DNA of 49,551 nt, from positions 1-49,551 of the forward strand of contig VRUD01000018.1 in NCBI GenBank assembly GCA_019456305.1, given 5' to 3'. The DNA is from Cytophagales bacterium (GTDB taxonomy: Bacteria > Bacteroidota > Bacteroidia > Cytophagales > VRUD01). Of the stretch, positions 23,332-32,433 are shown piece after piece. The notes under the pieces were generated by a model. The model did not search any database. It was given only the letters and a program-made list of their open reading frames with translations, and was not told the DNA's origin. Numbering within the stretch: position 1 is the stretch's first letter; each line of letters begins with the position of its first letter. The translations under genes were made by a program, and so were the position numbers.

Positions 23332-24708
23332 CTACGATTCCTTCCCATTCACCCTATCCGAAGACGATTTCAAAATTGACTTCACCTCCCACATATTTAT
23401 CACCGGTAGTACCTTTGCAAATAATAAGAAACAGAGGAAGAAAAAAGCCAGTGAAAACAGGAAATCGCCCATATCTATGAGCGTTGGGTAGAACATAGCC
23501 CAACCAGATGGAAGATACTCCCTGTGCAACGAAGTTGTAATGATCACAAAACGTTCAAACCACATGCCTATATTGATCACGATTGACAAAATAAATGTAC
23601 CAATTAAGCTTCTTCTTATTTTCTTTATCCAAAAAAGCTGCGGTGACAACACATTACAGGTCATCATGACCGCATAAGCCCACCAGTAAGGACCCGTAGA
23701 CCTGTTTATAAAGGCATATTGCTCGTAAGGCACGCCTGAGTACCAGGCAATAAAGAATTCTGTAATATAGGCGATACCGACAATAGAGCCGGTAAGAATT
23801 ATGATCTTATTCATGGATTCAATGTGTCCCCTGGTTATGTAATTTTCCAGCTTAAATACCTTTCGGGTAATAAGCATTAAGGTCAACACCATAGCAAAGC
23901 CGGAAAACATAGCTCCCGCCACGAAATAGGGCGGGAATATAGTGGTATGCCAGCCCGGCACCAGGGTAGTGGCAAAATCCATACTTACAACTGAATGTAC
24001 TGATAATACAAGCGGGGTAGCAATACCGGCTAAAATCAAGCTTACCTGTTCATATCTTTGCCAGTCTTTTACGGAACCAATCCAGCCAAAGCTCAATATG
24101 CCATAGATGAATTTAGATACTTTATTTTGGACTTTTTCGCGTATCGTGGCCAGATCAGGTATTAAGCCCATATACCAGAAAACTAAAGAAACAATAAAAT
24201 AGGTGCTTATTGCAAACACATCCCACAATAAAGGTGAGTTGAAATTGACCCACAGCGAACCAAATGTGTTGGGTAATGGAAACACCCAATAAAACCCAAC
24301 CCAGGGACGGCCCATGTGTATAATTGGAAATAAACCAGCACACATCACAGCAAAAATCGTCATTGCTTCGGCTGAACGGTTGATGGAATTTCTCCATTTT
24401 TGCCTAAAAAGCAATAATATGGCAGAAATGAGCGTTCCCGCATGCCCGATCCCTATCCACCAAACAAAGTTGGTTATGTCCCATGCCCAGCCTATTGTCT
24501 TGTTCAATCCCCACATACCGATGCCTTCGAATAATGTGAAGTATAAAGAGATCATTCCAAGTGTTAAAAGTCCGAGCACAAATCCTACTGTCAGCATCCA
24601 GGAGATGGTAGGTTTACCAATCACCTGCCTGGTTATGTCATCGGTCACATTGCCCATGGTTTTTTTGCCTGTGACTAAGGGTTCTCTTACGGAAGATACT
24701 ACTTGCAT
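23332..24708 (-). CDS. actC: Alternative complex III, quinol-binding subunit ActC (NrfD-like)
   Basis: A 458-residue membrane protein with about ten helices, of the NrfD/PsrC family. Landmarks are WAWDITNFVWWIGIGHAGTL and HMGRPWVGFYW in the N-terminal half, where the conserved His and Asp residues line the quinol site of ACIII. HSVVSMDFATTLVPGWHTTI and NIGMWFERFVII follow in the second half. It receives electrons from menaquinol and passes them to the iron-sulfur clusters of ActB. It follows actB by 49 bp, and its stop codon abuts a palindromic repeat. Confidence 0.96.
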   Translation of the reverse strand: MQVVSSVREPLVTGKKTMGNVTDDITRQVIGKPTISWMLTVGFVLGLLTLGMISLYFTLFEGIGMWGLNKTIGWAWDITNFVWWIGIGHAGTLISAILLLFRQKWRNSINRSAEAMTIFAVMCAGLFPIIHMGRPWVGFYWVFPLPNTFGSLWVNFNSPLLWDVFAISTYFIVSLVFWYMGLIPDLATIREKVQNKVSKFIYGILSFGWIGSVKDWQRYEQVSLILAGIATPLVLSVHSVVSMDFATTLVPGWHTTIFPPYFVAGAMFSGFAMVLTLMLITRKVFKLENYITRGHIESMNKIIILTGSIVGIAYITEFFIAWYSGVPYEQYAFINRSTGPYWWAYAVMMTCNVLSPQLFWIKKIRRSLIGTFILSIVINIGMWFERFVIITTSLHREYLPSGWAMFYPTLIDMGDFLFSLAFFFLCFLLFAKVLPVINMWEVKSILKSSSDRVNGKES

Positions 24709-24757
24709 GGTCGTTGTTTGTAATTCAGTTACAATTCAGTTGTAAATTACTATTGAA

Positions 24758-27700
24758 TTATTTATTCCTAATCTTCGTCAAATAACTCACATTCGGCTGC
24801 GTATTCAATTCTTCAAGCACATGATAAGCCCTGTCTTTGTTTTCTTCTTCCAATGTTTTAGATATCTTGCTTTTCGGATCGTTCATATCACCAAATACAA
24901 TTGCCTCTGTGGGACATGACCGGGCACATGCTGTTGTAAATTCACCATCAATGGGTCTGCGGTTCTCTTTTTTAGCCTTTAATTTACCTTCCTGAATTCT
25001 TTGCACACACATGGTACATTTCTCCATCACTCCCCTGGAGCGAACTGTAACATCGGGGTTCAAAACCATTTTACCCAGCTCATTGTTCATATTATAATCA
25101 AACTGGTCATTTTCGGGATACTTGAACCAGTTAAAACGCCTTACTTTATAAGGGCAGTTGTTAGCGCAGAATCTTGTACCAATGCACCTGTTATACACCA
25201 TCTGGTTCAATCCTTCCGTACTATGCGTTGTTGCCAGCACCGGGCAAACTGTTTCACAGGGAGCGCGGTTGCAATGCTGACACATCATGGGCTGAAAAGT
25301 AACTTCAGGATCTTCTGAAGGGACGTCCAGGCCATCCAGGTCATCCTTTTCAGCATCGCTGCTATAATATCTGTCGATCCTGATCCAGTGCATCTCTCTT
25401 CGGTTAAGCACTTCCTCTTTGCCCACTACCGGCACATTATTTTCAGCCTGGCAGCCGATCAGGCAGGCGCTGCATCCGATACAGGAATTCATATCTATGA
25501 CCATGCCCCAATGATGGTTGGGGTGTTCATGTTCTTCATGCCCTTTGGGCCATAATGAAACATCTTTTGGATCTTTAGGCCCTTCATGGGTCTGTACTTT
25601 TGGAAAATCACGCCCGGCTTTCGGGTCTTTCAAATATTCTTCAAAGGTAGCTTCCTGGACAATAGCATCCCGATCCATGAAGGTGTGATGGGTCTGTGTC
25701 TGGGCTACATTACCACGATCACCTCTACCAACCCTGGTAATCCGGGTATTCAAATGCAAATCTTTATGGTTTTCATCCTGAGGCTTTTCTGTTTTGGTGA
25801 TCTTTACATTGCTGGTAGAGAAATTAAGAGAACCATCTGTAATTGAGGCAAAAGGATAAGCATTTTTTCCAATACCATTAGCACACTTGCCGGCATTTTT
25901 TCTGCCATAACCAATGGCTATTGCCGCTGTACCAAAAGCCTGCCCTGGCTGAATTAATACCGGAAGTACTACTGAATTATCACCCGCCTCTATCTTAACA
26001 TAATCGTCCTGTGTCAATCCTTGATCTTTAGCATATTTAGCTGAAACTGACAAATAATTGTCCCAGCAGGCTTTGGTGATAGGATCCGGCAGTTCCTGCA
26101 GCCAGGGGTTATTTGCCTGTGAGCCGGTTCCTATCCCAATCTTTTCATATAATACAAGCTCACTTGTTTGTGGATTAGCCTTATATTTTTTATTTATCTT
26201 TGATGCCAGATCATTTAATGCAGTACTAAAGTTTTTTTCACCTTCCATTCCTTCATGGATACTGGTATAATTTACATTCGGAGCTAATTCAAAAACTCCA
26301 TCATGCAAACTTTTATCCCAAAATTTCTGAAAGGAAGTATATTTCGTTTGAAGTGGAAACAGATTGCTTTTCCAGCTTTCTTTCAAATAACTGTAATAAT
26401 CTTTTTGAATATTTGCCCATTTTAAGAGACTTTCCTGTGCTGCTCTTGTTTTAAAAATAGGTGAAATTGTTGGCTGCCCCAGGCTGAAATATCCCTTTTT
26501 CGGTTCTGCATCATTCCATGCTTCAAGGTAATGATGATCGGGACAAATATAATCACACAGGCTTGCTGTCTCATCAACCCTGTCACCAAAAGAAACTTTT
26601 AAGCCAACGTTTTTAAGAGCATCTGCCAGATCACTCCCTGAAGGATGATCGTAAACAGGATTGGCATTGTAAAAAATAACAGCGCTGATATTTCCTTTTC
26701 TTACATTTTCAATGAATGATCCCATAGCAGCATCATCGCCTTGCTTTTGGAATGAAGGAACATCTATCTCAACTGCATTACCATAGTTTATCAACAACTG
26801 GTTGATCTTATTGACCAGGATTTGGACAGAAACATCATTAGAGCCGCAAACAACTAATGATCTGCCTTTATTTAGCCACAAGTCACTAACAGCTTTATCA
26901 ATAAATTTTACATTTTTAACAGGTTCTGTGTTAATCGTTTCCCTTCCGGCTAATTCAGCTAGCTCATTATACAAAGCCGCAACCACCAATCCCTGCTGTG
27001 ATGGTTTGATTGTAGAACGATGATCAGCATTGGCGCCGGTAAGCGATAAAACAGATTCAAACTGGTAATGGCGTGACATACTCTTCCTGCTCTTTCCTAT
27101 CTTCCTGGTCTTTGAATACTGGCGGGCATATTCTACAGGCGAGATCCAGGTTCCCAGAAAGTCTGCTCCAATGCTTACGATAATATTGGCTTTGCTGAAA
27201 TCATAAGAAGGGATTAAGTACTTGTCAAATGTAGCTTTATTCGCATATAATATGGCTGAGGATGAATTGGCGTCATAAGTAATATGTTTGGCGGTAGGAT
27301 ATTTAGCCAGGAAATCATCAACGACCTTTTTGGTGGCAGGACTGATAAGGGTTGAGGAAATGATCCTGATCTGACCGTTATTTTCAGCAATTTTCTCTAA
27401 TTTAGAAATGACCTTTTTATCTGCATCCTCCCAGCTAATGTATTTATCTTTTCCATTTTCGATTTTTCTCGGCCCTTTTAACCGTCCATTATCATATAAA
27501 CTTAAAACTGACGCCTGTGCCCGGGCATTCAACCCACCCATTGTTACGCCTGAAAGCTTGTTTCCTTCAATTTTGATCGGCCTGCCTTCCCTTGTTTTAA
27601 CCAATACACTGCAATAATCGCTGCCATCCATATAGGAAGAGGCATACCAGTTGGCTACTCCCGGGTCAATTTCTTCAGGTTTATTTAAATACGGGATAGC

Positions 27701-27967
27701 TTTTTTGATAGGAGTTTCACAGGCGGCTAAAGATGCTGCGGCTACACTGAAACCAACCATTTTTAAAAAATCACGCCTGTTGGATGATAAAATACCGGAA
27801 CTCCGGAGATTTTCTCCATTAGGATCATTTACCTGCCTGCCCGCAGGCAAAGAGTAGAAGGATGCCGGCAAAGGTTCGGAAAACTCTTTACCGGCATTTT
27901 CCAAAAATTCAGGATCTTTATTGAGTTCTTCAATTCCCTGCCAGTATTTTTTAGTGTTGTTTTTCAT
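24758..27967 (-). CDS. actB: Alternative complex III, iron-sulfur subunit ActB
   Basis: A 1069-residue periplasmic subunit. The N-terminus holds a twin-arginine export motif RRDFLK (R64-R65) and a lipobox-like LAAC (C83). About residues 100-760 resemble molybdopterin oxidoreductases, but this domain in ACIII carries no molybdenum. The C-terminal part has four ferredoxin-type Cys clusters: CIGCSACLIGC from C829, CQHCNRAPCETVCP, CIGTRFCANNCP and CTMCVQRI with CARSCP. A string LPAGRQV at residues 40-46 is encoded by a palindromic repeat inserted before the export signal. That leaves the Tat motif unusually far from the start. The subunit links quinol oxidation in ActC to the hemes of ActA and ActE. 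Confidence 0.97.
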   Translation of the reverse strand: MKNNTKKYWQGIEELNKDPEFLENAGKEFSEPLPASFYSLPAGRQVNDPNGENLRSSGILSSNRRDFLKMVGFSVAAASLAACETPIKKAIPYLNKPEEIDPGVANWYASSYMDGSDYCSVLVKTREGRPIKIEGNKLSGVTMGGLNARAQASVLSLYDNGRLKGPRKIENGKDKYISWEDADKKVISKLEKIAENNGQIRIISSTLISPATKKVVDDFLAKYPTAKHITYDANSSSAILYANKATFDKYLIPSYDFSKANIIVSIGADFLGTWISPVEYARQYSKTRKIGKSRKSMSRHYQFESVLSLTGANADHRSTIKPSQQGLVVAALYNELAELAGRETINTEPVKNVKFIDKAVSDLWLNKGRSLVVCGSNDVSVQILVNKINQLLINYGNAVEIDVPSFQKQGDDAAMGSFIENVRKGNISAVIFYNANPVYDHPSGSDLADALKNVGLKVSFGDRVDETASLCDYICPDHHYLEAWNDAEPKKGYFSLGQPTISPIFKTRAAQESLLKWANIQKDYYSYLKESWKSNLFPLQTKYTSFQKFWDKSLHDGVFELAPNVNYTSIHEGMEGEKNFSTALNDLASKINKKYKANPQTSELVLYEKIGIGTGSQANNPWLQELPDPITKACWDNYLSVSAKYAKDQGLTQDDYVKIEAGDNSVVLPVLIQPGQAFGTAAIAIGYGRKNAGKCANGIGKNAYPFASITDGSLNFSTSNVKITKTEKPQDENHKDLHLNTRITRVGRGDRGNVAQTQTHHTFMDRDAIVQEATFEEYLKDPKAGRDFPKVQTHEGPKDPKDVSLWPKGHEEHEHPNHHWGMVIDMNSCIGCSACLIGCQAENNVPVVGKEEVLNRREMHWIRIDRYYSSDAEKDDLDGLDVPSEDPEVTFQPMMCQHCNRAPCETVCPVLATTHSTEGLNQMVYNRCIGTRFCANNCPYKVRRFNWFKYPENDQFDYNMNNELGKMVLNPDVTVRSRGVMEKCTMCVQRIQEGKLKAKKENRRPIDGEFTTACARSCPTEAIVFGDMNDPKSKISKTLEEENKDRAYHVLEELNTQPNVSYLTKIRNK
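27834..27849. repeat. Palindromic repeat inside the actB leader
   Basis: TGCCTGC (27834-27840) and GCAGGCA (27843-27849) form a perfect 7-bp inverted repeat around CC. It is translated in frame as LPAGRQV, a peptide I have seen repeatedly in Bacteroidota proteins carrying this repeat. It sits in the variable leader before the Tat motif. Confidence 0.65.
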
Positions 27968-28039
27968 TATATTAGTTCGTTTAAAAATTTTCCTTTAAAT
28001 AACCACCTTTACGATTTTATAATCTGTGTAATCTGCCTG

Positions 28040-28068
28040 CCCCGTTAAATCTCTTTTATTTAATGGGG
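28040..28068 (-). other. Intercistronic hairpin between actA and actB
   Basis: CCCCGTTAAAT (28040-28050) pairs with ATTTAATGGGG (28058-28068), with one G-T wobble. It lies a few bases after the actA stop codon and about 70 bp before the actB start. There is no T-run, so it is more likely an RNA-stability element or partial attenuator than a full terminator. Confidence 0.4.
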
Positions 28069-28071
28069 TGT

Positions 28072-29382
28072 TCAATAATGACACTTCACACAATTGATCC
28101 CTCCAATATCGGCAACGACCATAGGCTTTTTTGTTCCTTTTTGCTGATGAATTTCAAGCAATTTATCATAATAAGCATTACCTTCTGCATTTACTGCTGT
28201 GCGTCTGTGACAATTAATACACCATCCCATAGTTAAGCGGGCATGCACCCTTATAACATCCATTTCTTCAACCGGACCATGGCAGGTCTGGCATTCAACA
28301 CCTCCGACTTCTACGTGTTGCGAATGATTAAAATATGCCAGGTCCGGGAGATTATGAACGCGCACCCATTCTATTGGTTTATTATTTTCTATAGCTGCAT
28401 AGATCTTCTTTATTTCCGGAGATTCTGTTTTTATGGCGCTATGGCAATTCATGCAGATATTTGGCGATGGTATATTTGCATTTTTACTTTTACGAACGCC
28501 TGTATGACAATAATTACAATCAATCTTATATTGTCCGGCATGCAGCTTATGGGAAAATGCGATAGGCTGCTGAGGTTCATATCCCTGTGTAACACCTATG
28601 CTATACAAGCCCATAATACCGGAATAGGCAACTACACAAATAAAAATAAATGCGATAATACCGATGAAAGCTTTGCTCCGCAGCACCGCAAGCAGGTCAA
28701 ATTTTTGCTCAACGAGATATGCTTCAGTTTCGGTTAATTGTTCCTTTTTCTGGGTAAGTACATTTTTCAGAATAGAAATGATCAGAAAAAGAACAATTAC
28801 TAAGATCAGGAGAACTACCAGTAAGACACCTAATACAACTGAAAAATATTTATCAGAATCCCCGGTTTTTTCAGATCCGCCAATAACTTTTCCATCACCC
28901 GTCTCTTCCTTAGCTGTAACTTCTACAAAATGCTCGCTTTGATATATAATATAGGATACAACGGATTTGATCTCATCATCTGTAAAATCATGGGTGGGCA
29001 TTTCGGTTTTGTTGTGTTTATTGAAAAGATCCACCGCATATTTATCACCGCTTTTTATTACCTTCTGGGAATTTTTGACAAATTTCAGTATCCATTCAAG
29101 AGGCCTTCTTTTGTGCACATCTTTCAGACCCGGGCCAATGACATCATCATTGCTCACTTCATGACATTGCGTGCAATTATCACTGAAGAGAATTTTACCC
29201 TGGGATATGATCGCTTCATCGGTAGAAACGCCAAAACCAATCGCAGCGCTTTCAGTAGAAGAAGGAGTAGTGGCAGGAGCAACGGCAGCAGTATCCGTGT
29301 TTTCATCAGAGCTGGCAAGAGCTTTAAAGCTCATTGAACTGATGAAGAAAATAATTGCGAATGAAATGAATATATGTTTCAT
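28072..29382 (-). CDS. actA: Alternative complex III, multiheme cytochrome c subunit ActA
   Basis: A 436-residue multiheme cytochrome. Start ATG 29382 (MKHIFISF) gives a signal peptide; a frame six codons longer exists. Six CxxCH motifs are visible: CTQCH (C70) in an N-terminal monoheme domain, then a membrane helix at about 180-205 and another near 240-260, then CNYCH, CMNCH, CQTCH, CINCH and CVKCH at the end. The last five form the classical pentaheme ActA domain. The extra N-terminal domain has its own likely Met ligand in EMPTHDFTDDEI. ActA is the first gene of the operon, and a strong promoter lies 44 bp upstream. Confidence 0.95.
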   Translation of the reverse strand: MKHIFISFAIIFFISSMSFKALASSDENTDTAAVAPATTPSSTESAAIGFGVSTDEAIISQGKILFSDNCTQCHEVSNDDVIGPGLKDVHKRRPLEWILKFVKNSQKVIKSGDKYAVDLFNKHNKTEMPTHDFTDDEIKSVVSYIIYQSEHFVEVTAKEETGDGKVIGGSEKTGDSDKYFSVVLGVLLVVLLILVIVLFLIISILKNVLTQKKEQLTETEAYLVEQKFDLLAVLRSKAFIGIIAFIFICVVAYSGIMGLYSIGVTQGYEPQQPIAFSHKLHAGQYKIDCNYCHTGVRKSKNANIPSPNICMNCHSAIKTESPEIKKIYAAIENNKPIEWVRVHNLPDLAYFNHSQHVEVGGVECQTCHGPVEEMDVIRVHARLTMGWCINCHRRTAVNAEGNAYYDKLLEIHQQKGTKKPMVVADIGGINCVKCHY

Positions 29383-29425
29383 ATCACTGTAGGTGTACAT
29401 GATTGTATCAAAATCATTTTCGGCA

Positions 29426-29455
29426 CAAATCTAACATTGGAAATGATATAAACAA
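29426..29455 (-). promoter_or_regulatory. Promoter of the act-cox operon
   Basis: On the minus strand TTG (29455-29453), exactly 19 bases, then TAGATTTG (29433-29426): a perfect match to TTG-N19-TAnnTTTG. It is the best promoter in the window and is placed for transcription of actA and the genes that follow. Confidence 0.75.
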
Positions 29456-29565
29456 ATGATTTTTAAAATTTTTTTTCATTGTTGAAAAAAATACGTTTTT
29501 TTAAGAAAAAATGTTAGGAAAATATATATTTGTATCTTCCAAATCCTTATTAGTAAATAGATAAA

Positions 29566-30279
29566 TTGAACACTTTTATAAAAAACCTAACACGCTCCTT
29601 TAAAAATTCCCTGCCAGGTGAAGTTGCCCAGTACAAGATGGCGCCTTATGGACGTTTATTAAAAGAAGAGGCATTAAAGCTCAATGCAAATCCCAGGCTT
29701 AGTGCTGTACTGATATTACTTTATCCTGTTAAAGGAGCAAAGCGCATAGAGCATAGCCCCGCCAGTTGGAGGGGTAAAGAGCATCACTCAAAGGGCTCTG
29801 CGTTCAGCATATATACAGTTTTGATTTTACGAACATCTGATCATGGAGTCCACAGCGGACAGGTAAGCTTTCCGGGAGGGAAAAAAGAAGAAAGTGACAG
29901 ATCGTTGGAGGATACAGCATTAAGGGAAGCAGAGGAGGAGATTGGCATCAAGAAAAATGATGTAAAAGTAATAGGTCCCTTGTCAGAGCTTTATATACCT
30001 ACCAGCGGGTTTTTAGTACAACCTTTTGTTGGATACTTAAATAAAAAACCCTTATTTCATCCCGACAAGAATGAAGTGCAAAAATTGATTGAAGTGCCGC
30101 TTGATCTTATTATGGATGATGGTATTGTAAAAGTAACCACCATTCTAAAATCAAAAACCCGAAATCAAAAATCCGAAATTCGAATACCTTATTTTGACAT
30201 ACATGGAGAAGTAGTCTGGGGAGCTACGGCTATGATGTTGAGTGAATTGAAAGAGATTTTAGTGGGTATAGGGATATAA
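29566..30279 (+). CDS. Nudix hydrolase (CoA pyrophosphatase-like)
   Basis: A 237-residue Nudix protein. The Nudix helix reads REAEEEIGI (R120-I128), preceded by HSGQVSFPGGKKEESD, the pattern of CoA/ADP-ribose-type pyrophosphatases (NudL family). The start is TTG at 29566: a TAA lies four codons upstream, no ATG fits, and homologous sequence (FIKNLTRSFKNSLPGEVAQYK) begins well before the first internal ATG. A TATATTTG box lies at 29525-29532. Two in-frame repeats interrupt the domain: about residues 57-81 (AKRIEHSPASWRGKEHHSKG), between two strands that are normally adjacent, and KSKTRNQKSEIR near residue 198. Both should form surface loops; activity is probable because all catalytic residues are intact. 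Confidence 0.85.
   Translation: MNTFIKNLTRSFKNSLPGEVAQYKMAPYGRLLKEEALKLNANPRLSAVLILLYPVKGAKRIEHSPASWRGKEHHSKGSAFSIYTVLILRTSDHGVHSGQVSFPGGKKEESDRSLEDTALREAEEEIGIKKNDVKVIGPLSELYIPTSGFLVQPFVGYLNKKPLFHPDKNEVQKLIEVPLDLIMDDGIVKVTTILKSKTRNQKSEIRIPYFDIHGEVVWGATAMMLSELKEILVGIGI
29734..29808. repeat. In-frame palindromic insertion in the Nudix gene
   Basis: Outer arms AGCGCATAGAGC (29741-29752) and GGCTCTGCG (29794-29802) pair imperfectly. Inner arms CCCCGCC and GGAGGGG flank AGTT (29757-29774). The 75 bases are translated without a stop (AKRIEHSPASWRGKEHHSKG). They separate ILLYPV from YTVLIL, which are contiguous in ordinary members of the family. Confidence 0.6.
30147..30183. repeat. AAATC-rich in-frame repeat in the Nudix gene
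   Basis: Tandem units AAATCAAAAACCCG and AAATCAAAAATCCG with a partial third copy are translated LKSKTRNQKSEIR, just before PYFDIHGEVVWG. The units resemble the AAAATCCCAA-type repeats around the four-helix-bundle gene at 13451-13972. Confidence 0.5.
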
Positions 30280-30300
30280 AGGATATAAATAAAAAAAACA

Positions 30301-30348
30301 AAAGCCCTTCAAAATTAGACGCTTATAGCATACATATTGAAAGGCTTT
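30301..30348. terminator. Bidirectional terminator between convergent genes
   Basis: AAAGCCCTTCAA (30301-30312) faces TTGAAAGGCTTT (30337-30348), with one mismatch and a 24-base loop. An A-run (30290-30303) precedes it, which becomes a T-run on the minus strand transcript. It lies between the stop codons of the Nudix gene (plus) and the PKD/T9SS gene (minus). Confidence 0.55.
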
Positions 30349-30360
30349 CATAAGATTAAC

Positions 30361-32421
30361 TTATTTTAAAATTATCAATTTATCAGTTTTAACGATCACA
30401 TCGTTAATAATGATCTTATAAAAGTATAAACCATTTTTCAATGAACCCTCGCTTATATTAATGGTATTGCCATTTACAAGAGGGTAAGTGAATAATTTTC
30501 TACCCATTATATCAAAAATTATCAATTCTCCTTCCTGCCCTTCCTGAAATTCATAATCTAATTGCATATTGCCGGTATTAGGATTGGGGTATAATTTAAT
30601 TTTATATGATAACCATATTTCATTAATACCCAACACATCCACTGCAACCAAACGCGTAGTTGTATCACTGCCGCATGGATTGGTTACGGTTAAAGTTACC
30701 CAGTAAGCGCCGGCAGAAGCGTAAGTATAGGTTGTATCTTTTGCAGTAGAAGTACCTATTCCGTCTCCGAAATCCCATAGCCAGTTGGCTGCACCTGTTG
30801 AAGAATCTGAAAAATTAACCGTCATTAAAGAATCTGTGTAGCCGAATAATGCAACAGGATTGGGGCAGACTACTGTTACAGGATCACATATGGTATCCGA
30901 ACCACATAGATTGGTAACAGTTAAGCAAACATTGTAAATCCCTGAACTGTCATAAGTATGTATGGGATTTTGCAGCGTACTGGTATCTCCATCTCCAAAA
31001 TCCCATAGCCAGTTGGCTGCACCTGTTGAAGAATCTGAAAAATTTACTGTTAATAATAAATCTGTATAACCAAACATTGAAACAGGATTGGGGCATATTA
31101 CAGATACAGTATCACAAATGGTGTCTGAACCGCAACTATTTATGGCAATCAGGCATACGTAATAAGTTGTTGCACTATCATAGGTGTGTACAGGATTTTG
31201 TTGAGAACTGGTATCACCATCTCCAAAATCCCAGATAAATGAGTTGGCTCCGGCTGAGGTGTTAAAAAAGGTCACTGTTAGCGGGAAACTGTCTGAAATA
31301 GTATCAGCGATAAAACCGGCAATTGGTTTTGGGAATACAGTAACATAATGCGTGGTAGAATCTTGATTGCCGGAAGAATCTGTTACAATTAAAGTTACCG
31401 CATAGACTGTATCTGGAATTGCAGATAGGTTGGTAAATGTATGTACAGGATTCTCAACCGTAGAGGTATCACCATCCCCGAAATTCCATAAATAACTGAC
31501 TACTCCGCAAGAAATGTTACTGAAATAAACCGTATAAGGATGGCATCCAACAACATCATAGGTATAATCATTTTCATAAAACGCAGCGGAACCCTCTTTT
31601 GCAGTAATTACTCTAAAACCTTCCCAATTTTCACAAAATGGAGTTAAATAGTGTAATATAGTAACCCAATAAATACCTGCACTATCATAAGTGTGCCAGA
31701 TAGTATCACCTGGATACCATAGAGGGCCTGTGATCACAGCATTACAAATATTTAAACTATCAGGCCAGGCAGAAGAAGTATCTACAACAAAAGTATCGCT
31801 TATACAGGCATAAGGATCTCCAAATGTTAATGTGAAATTGGTAAGTGTATCAAATGTAAAAGGTACTTGCCATGAATCCATACCTGTAGTATCACAATAG
31901 AAAAAAACATCAGGTTCAACAAATATATTTTGTTTTGGGTGTGACTGAATACAGAAACCTGCTGTATCTACACCCTGTTTACATGCTGAAATTTGATATG
32001 GGCCAACTCCTTTCGTATTAAGACATATATCTGCTCCACCTGGTATCCATGTATATGAAGGTTGTGTACATTCCACATAAATTTCCATTCCCGGGGGACA
32101 AAAAGGATACTTACACTTGAGCGTCACCCATTCAGCGCCAGGATCCATCGTAACAAAAAATTGAAAACAATCTAGATTTCCGGGTACACCGCAGCACTGG
32201 CAATTTCTTATTATTGTATCAGGGGCGCACCACAAACTATCAGGATTTCCTGTAAAGTCAACATTGAGAGTAGGTACATCCATATGGCAGAAATTGGGAG
32301 GATAATTGGGATCAGGATTTGTAATATCACAACCACCGCTTGCGCCATAAGCGTGATAATTGCATATAATTAAGAATAATACTAAATATGAAGGAATAAT
32401 GCTATTCTTTAAATTTTTCAT
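30361..32421 (-). CDS. T9SS-secreted PKD-domain protein
   Basis: A 686-residue exported protein. Signal peptide (1-26, ending AYGAS); a Cys-rich N-terminal region (about 28-265) without a recognised family but with several CxxC pairs (CQCCGVPG) and aromatic strands; four PKD domains (about 285-590), each with the WxFGDGxTS motif (YLWNFGDGDTS, FIWDFGDGDTS, WLWDFGDGDTS, WLWDFGDGIGTS); and a C-terminal T9SS type A sorting domain (about 605-686; LYPNPNTGNM, GLYFYKIIIND). Two of the PKD repeats are close to identical. It is the last gene of a three-gene operon of T9SS cargo, 12 bp after the gene before it. The ligand is unknown. Confidence 0.85.
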   Translation of the reverse strand: MKNLKNSIIPSYLVLFLIICNYHAYGASGGCDITNPDPNYPPNFCHMDVPTLNVDFTGNPDSLWCAPDTIIRNCQCCGVPGNLDCFQFFVTMDPGAEWVTLKCKYPFCPPGMEIYVECTQPSYTWIPGGADICLNTKGVGPYQISACKQGVDTAGFCIQSHPKQNIFVEPDVFFYCDTTGMDSWQVPFTFDTLTNFTLTFGDPYACISDTFVVDTSSAWPDSLNICNAVITGPLWYPGDTIWHTYDSAGIYWVTILHYLTPFCENWEGFRVITAKEGSAAFYENDYTYDVVGCHPYTVYFSNISCGVVSYLWNFGDGDTSTVENPVHTFTNLSAIPDTVYAVTLIVTDSSGNQDSTTHYVTVFPKPIAGFIADTISDSFPLTVTFFNTSAGANSFIWDFGDGDTSSQQNPVHTYDSATTYYVCLIAINSCGSDTICDTVSVICPNPVSMFGYTDLLLTVNFSDSSTGAANWLWDFGDGDTSTLQNPIHTYDSSGIYNVCLTVTNLCGSDTICDPVTVVCPNPVALFGYTDSLMTVNFSDSSTGAANWLWDFGDGIGTSTAKDTTYTYASAGAYWVTLTVTNPCGSDTTTRLVAVDVLGINEIWLSYKIKLYPNPNTGNMQLDYEFQEGQEGELIIFDIMGRKLFTYPLVNGNTINISEGSLKNGLYFYKIIINDVIVKTDKLIILK

Positions 32422-32433
32422 GCTTTCAATTTA

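Noticed and set aside
24758-27967. ActB as a molybdenum enzyme.
   Set aside because: The operon context and the four ferredoxin clusters identify it as the ACIII subunit, whose molybdopterin-like domain is known to lack the cofactor.
28243-28737. A 164-codon frame on the plus strand opposite actA.
   Set aside because: It is antisense to the heme-binding region of actA, which has six CxxCH motifs and is clearly the real gene.
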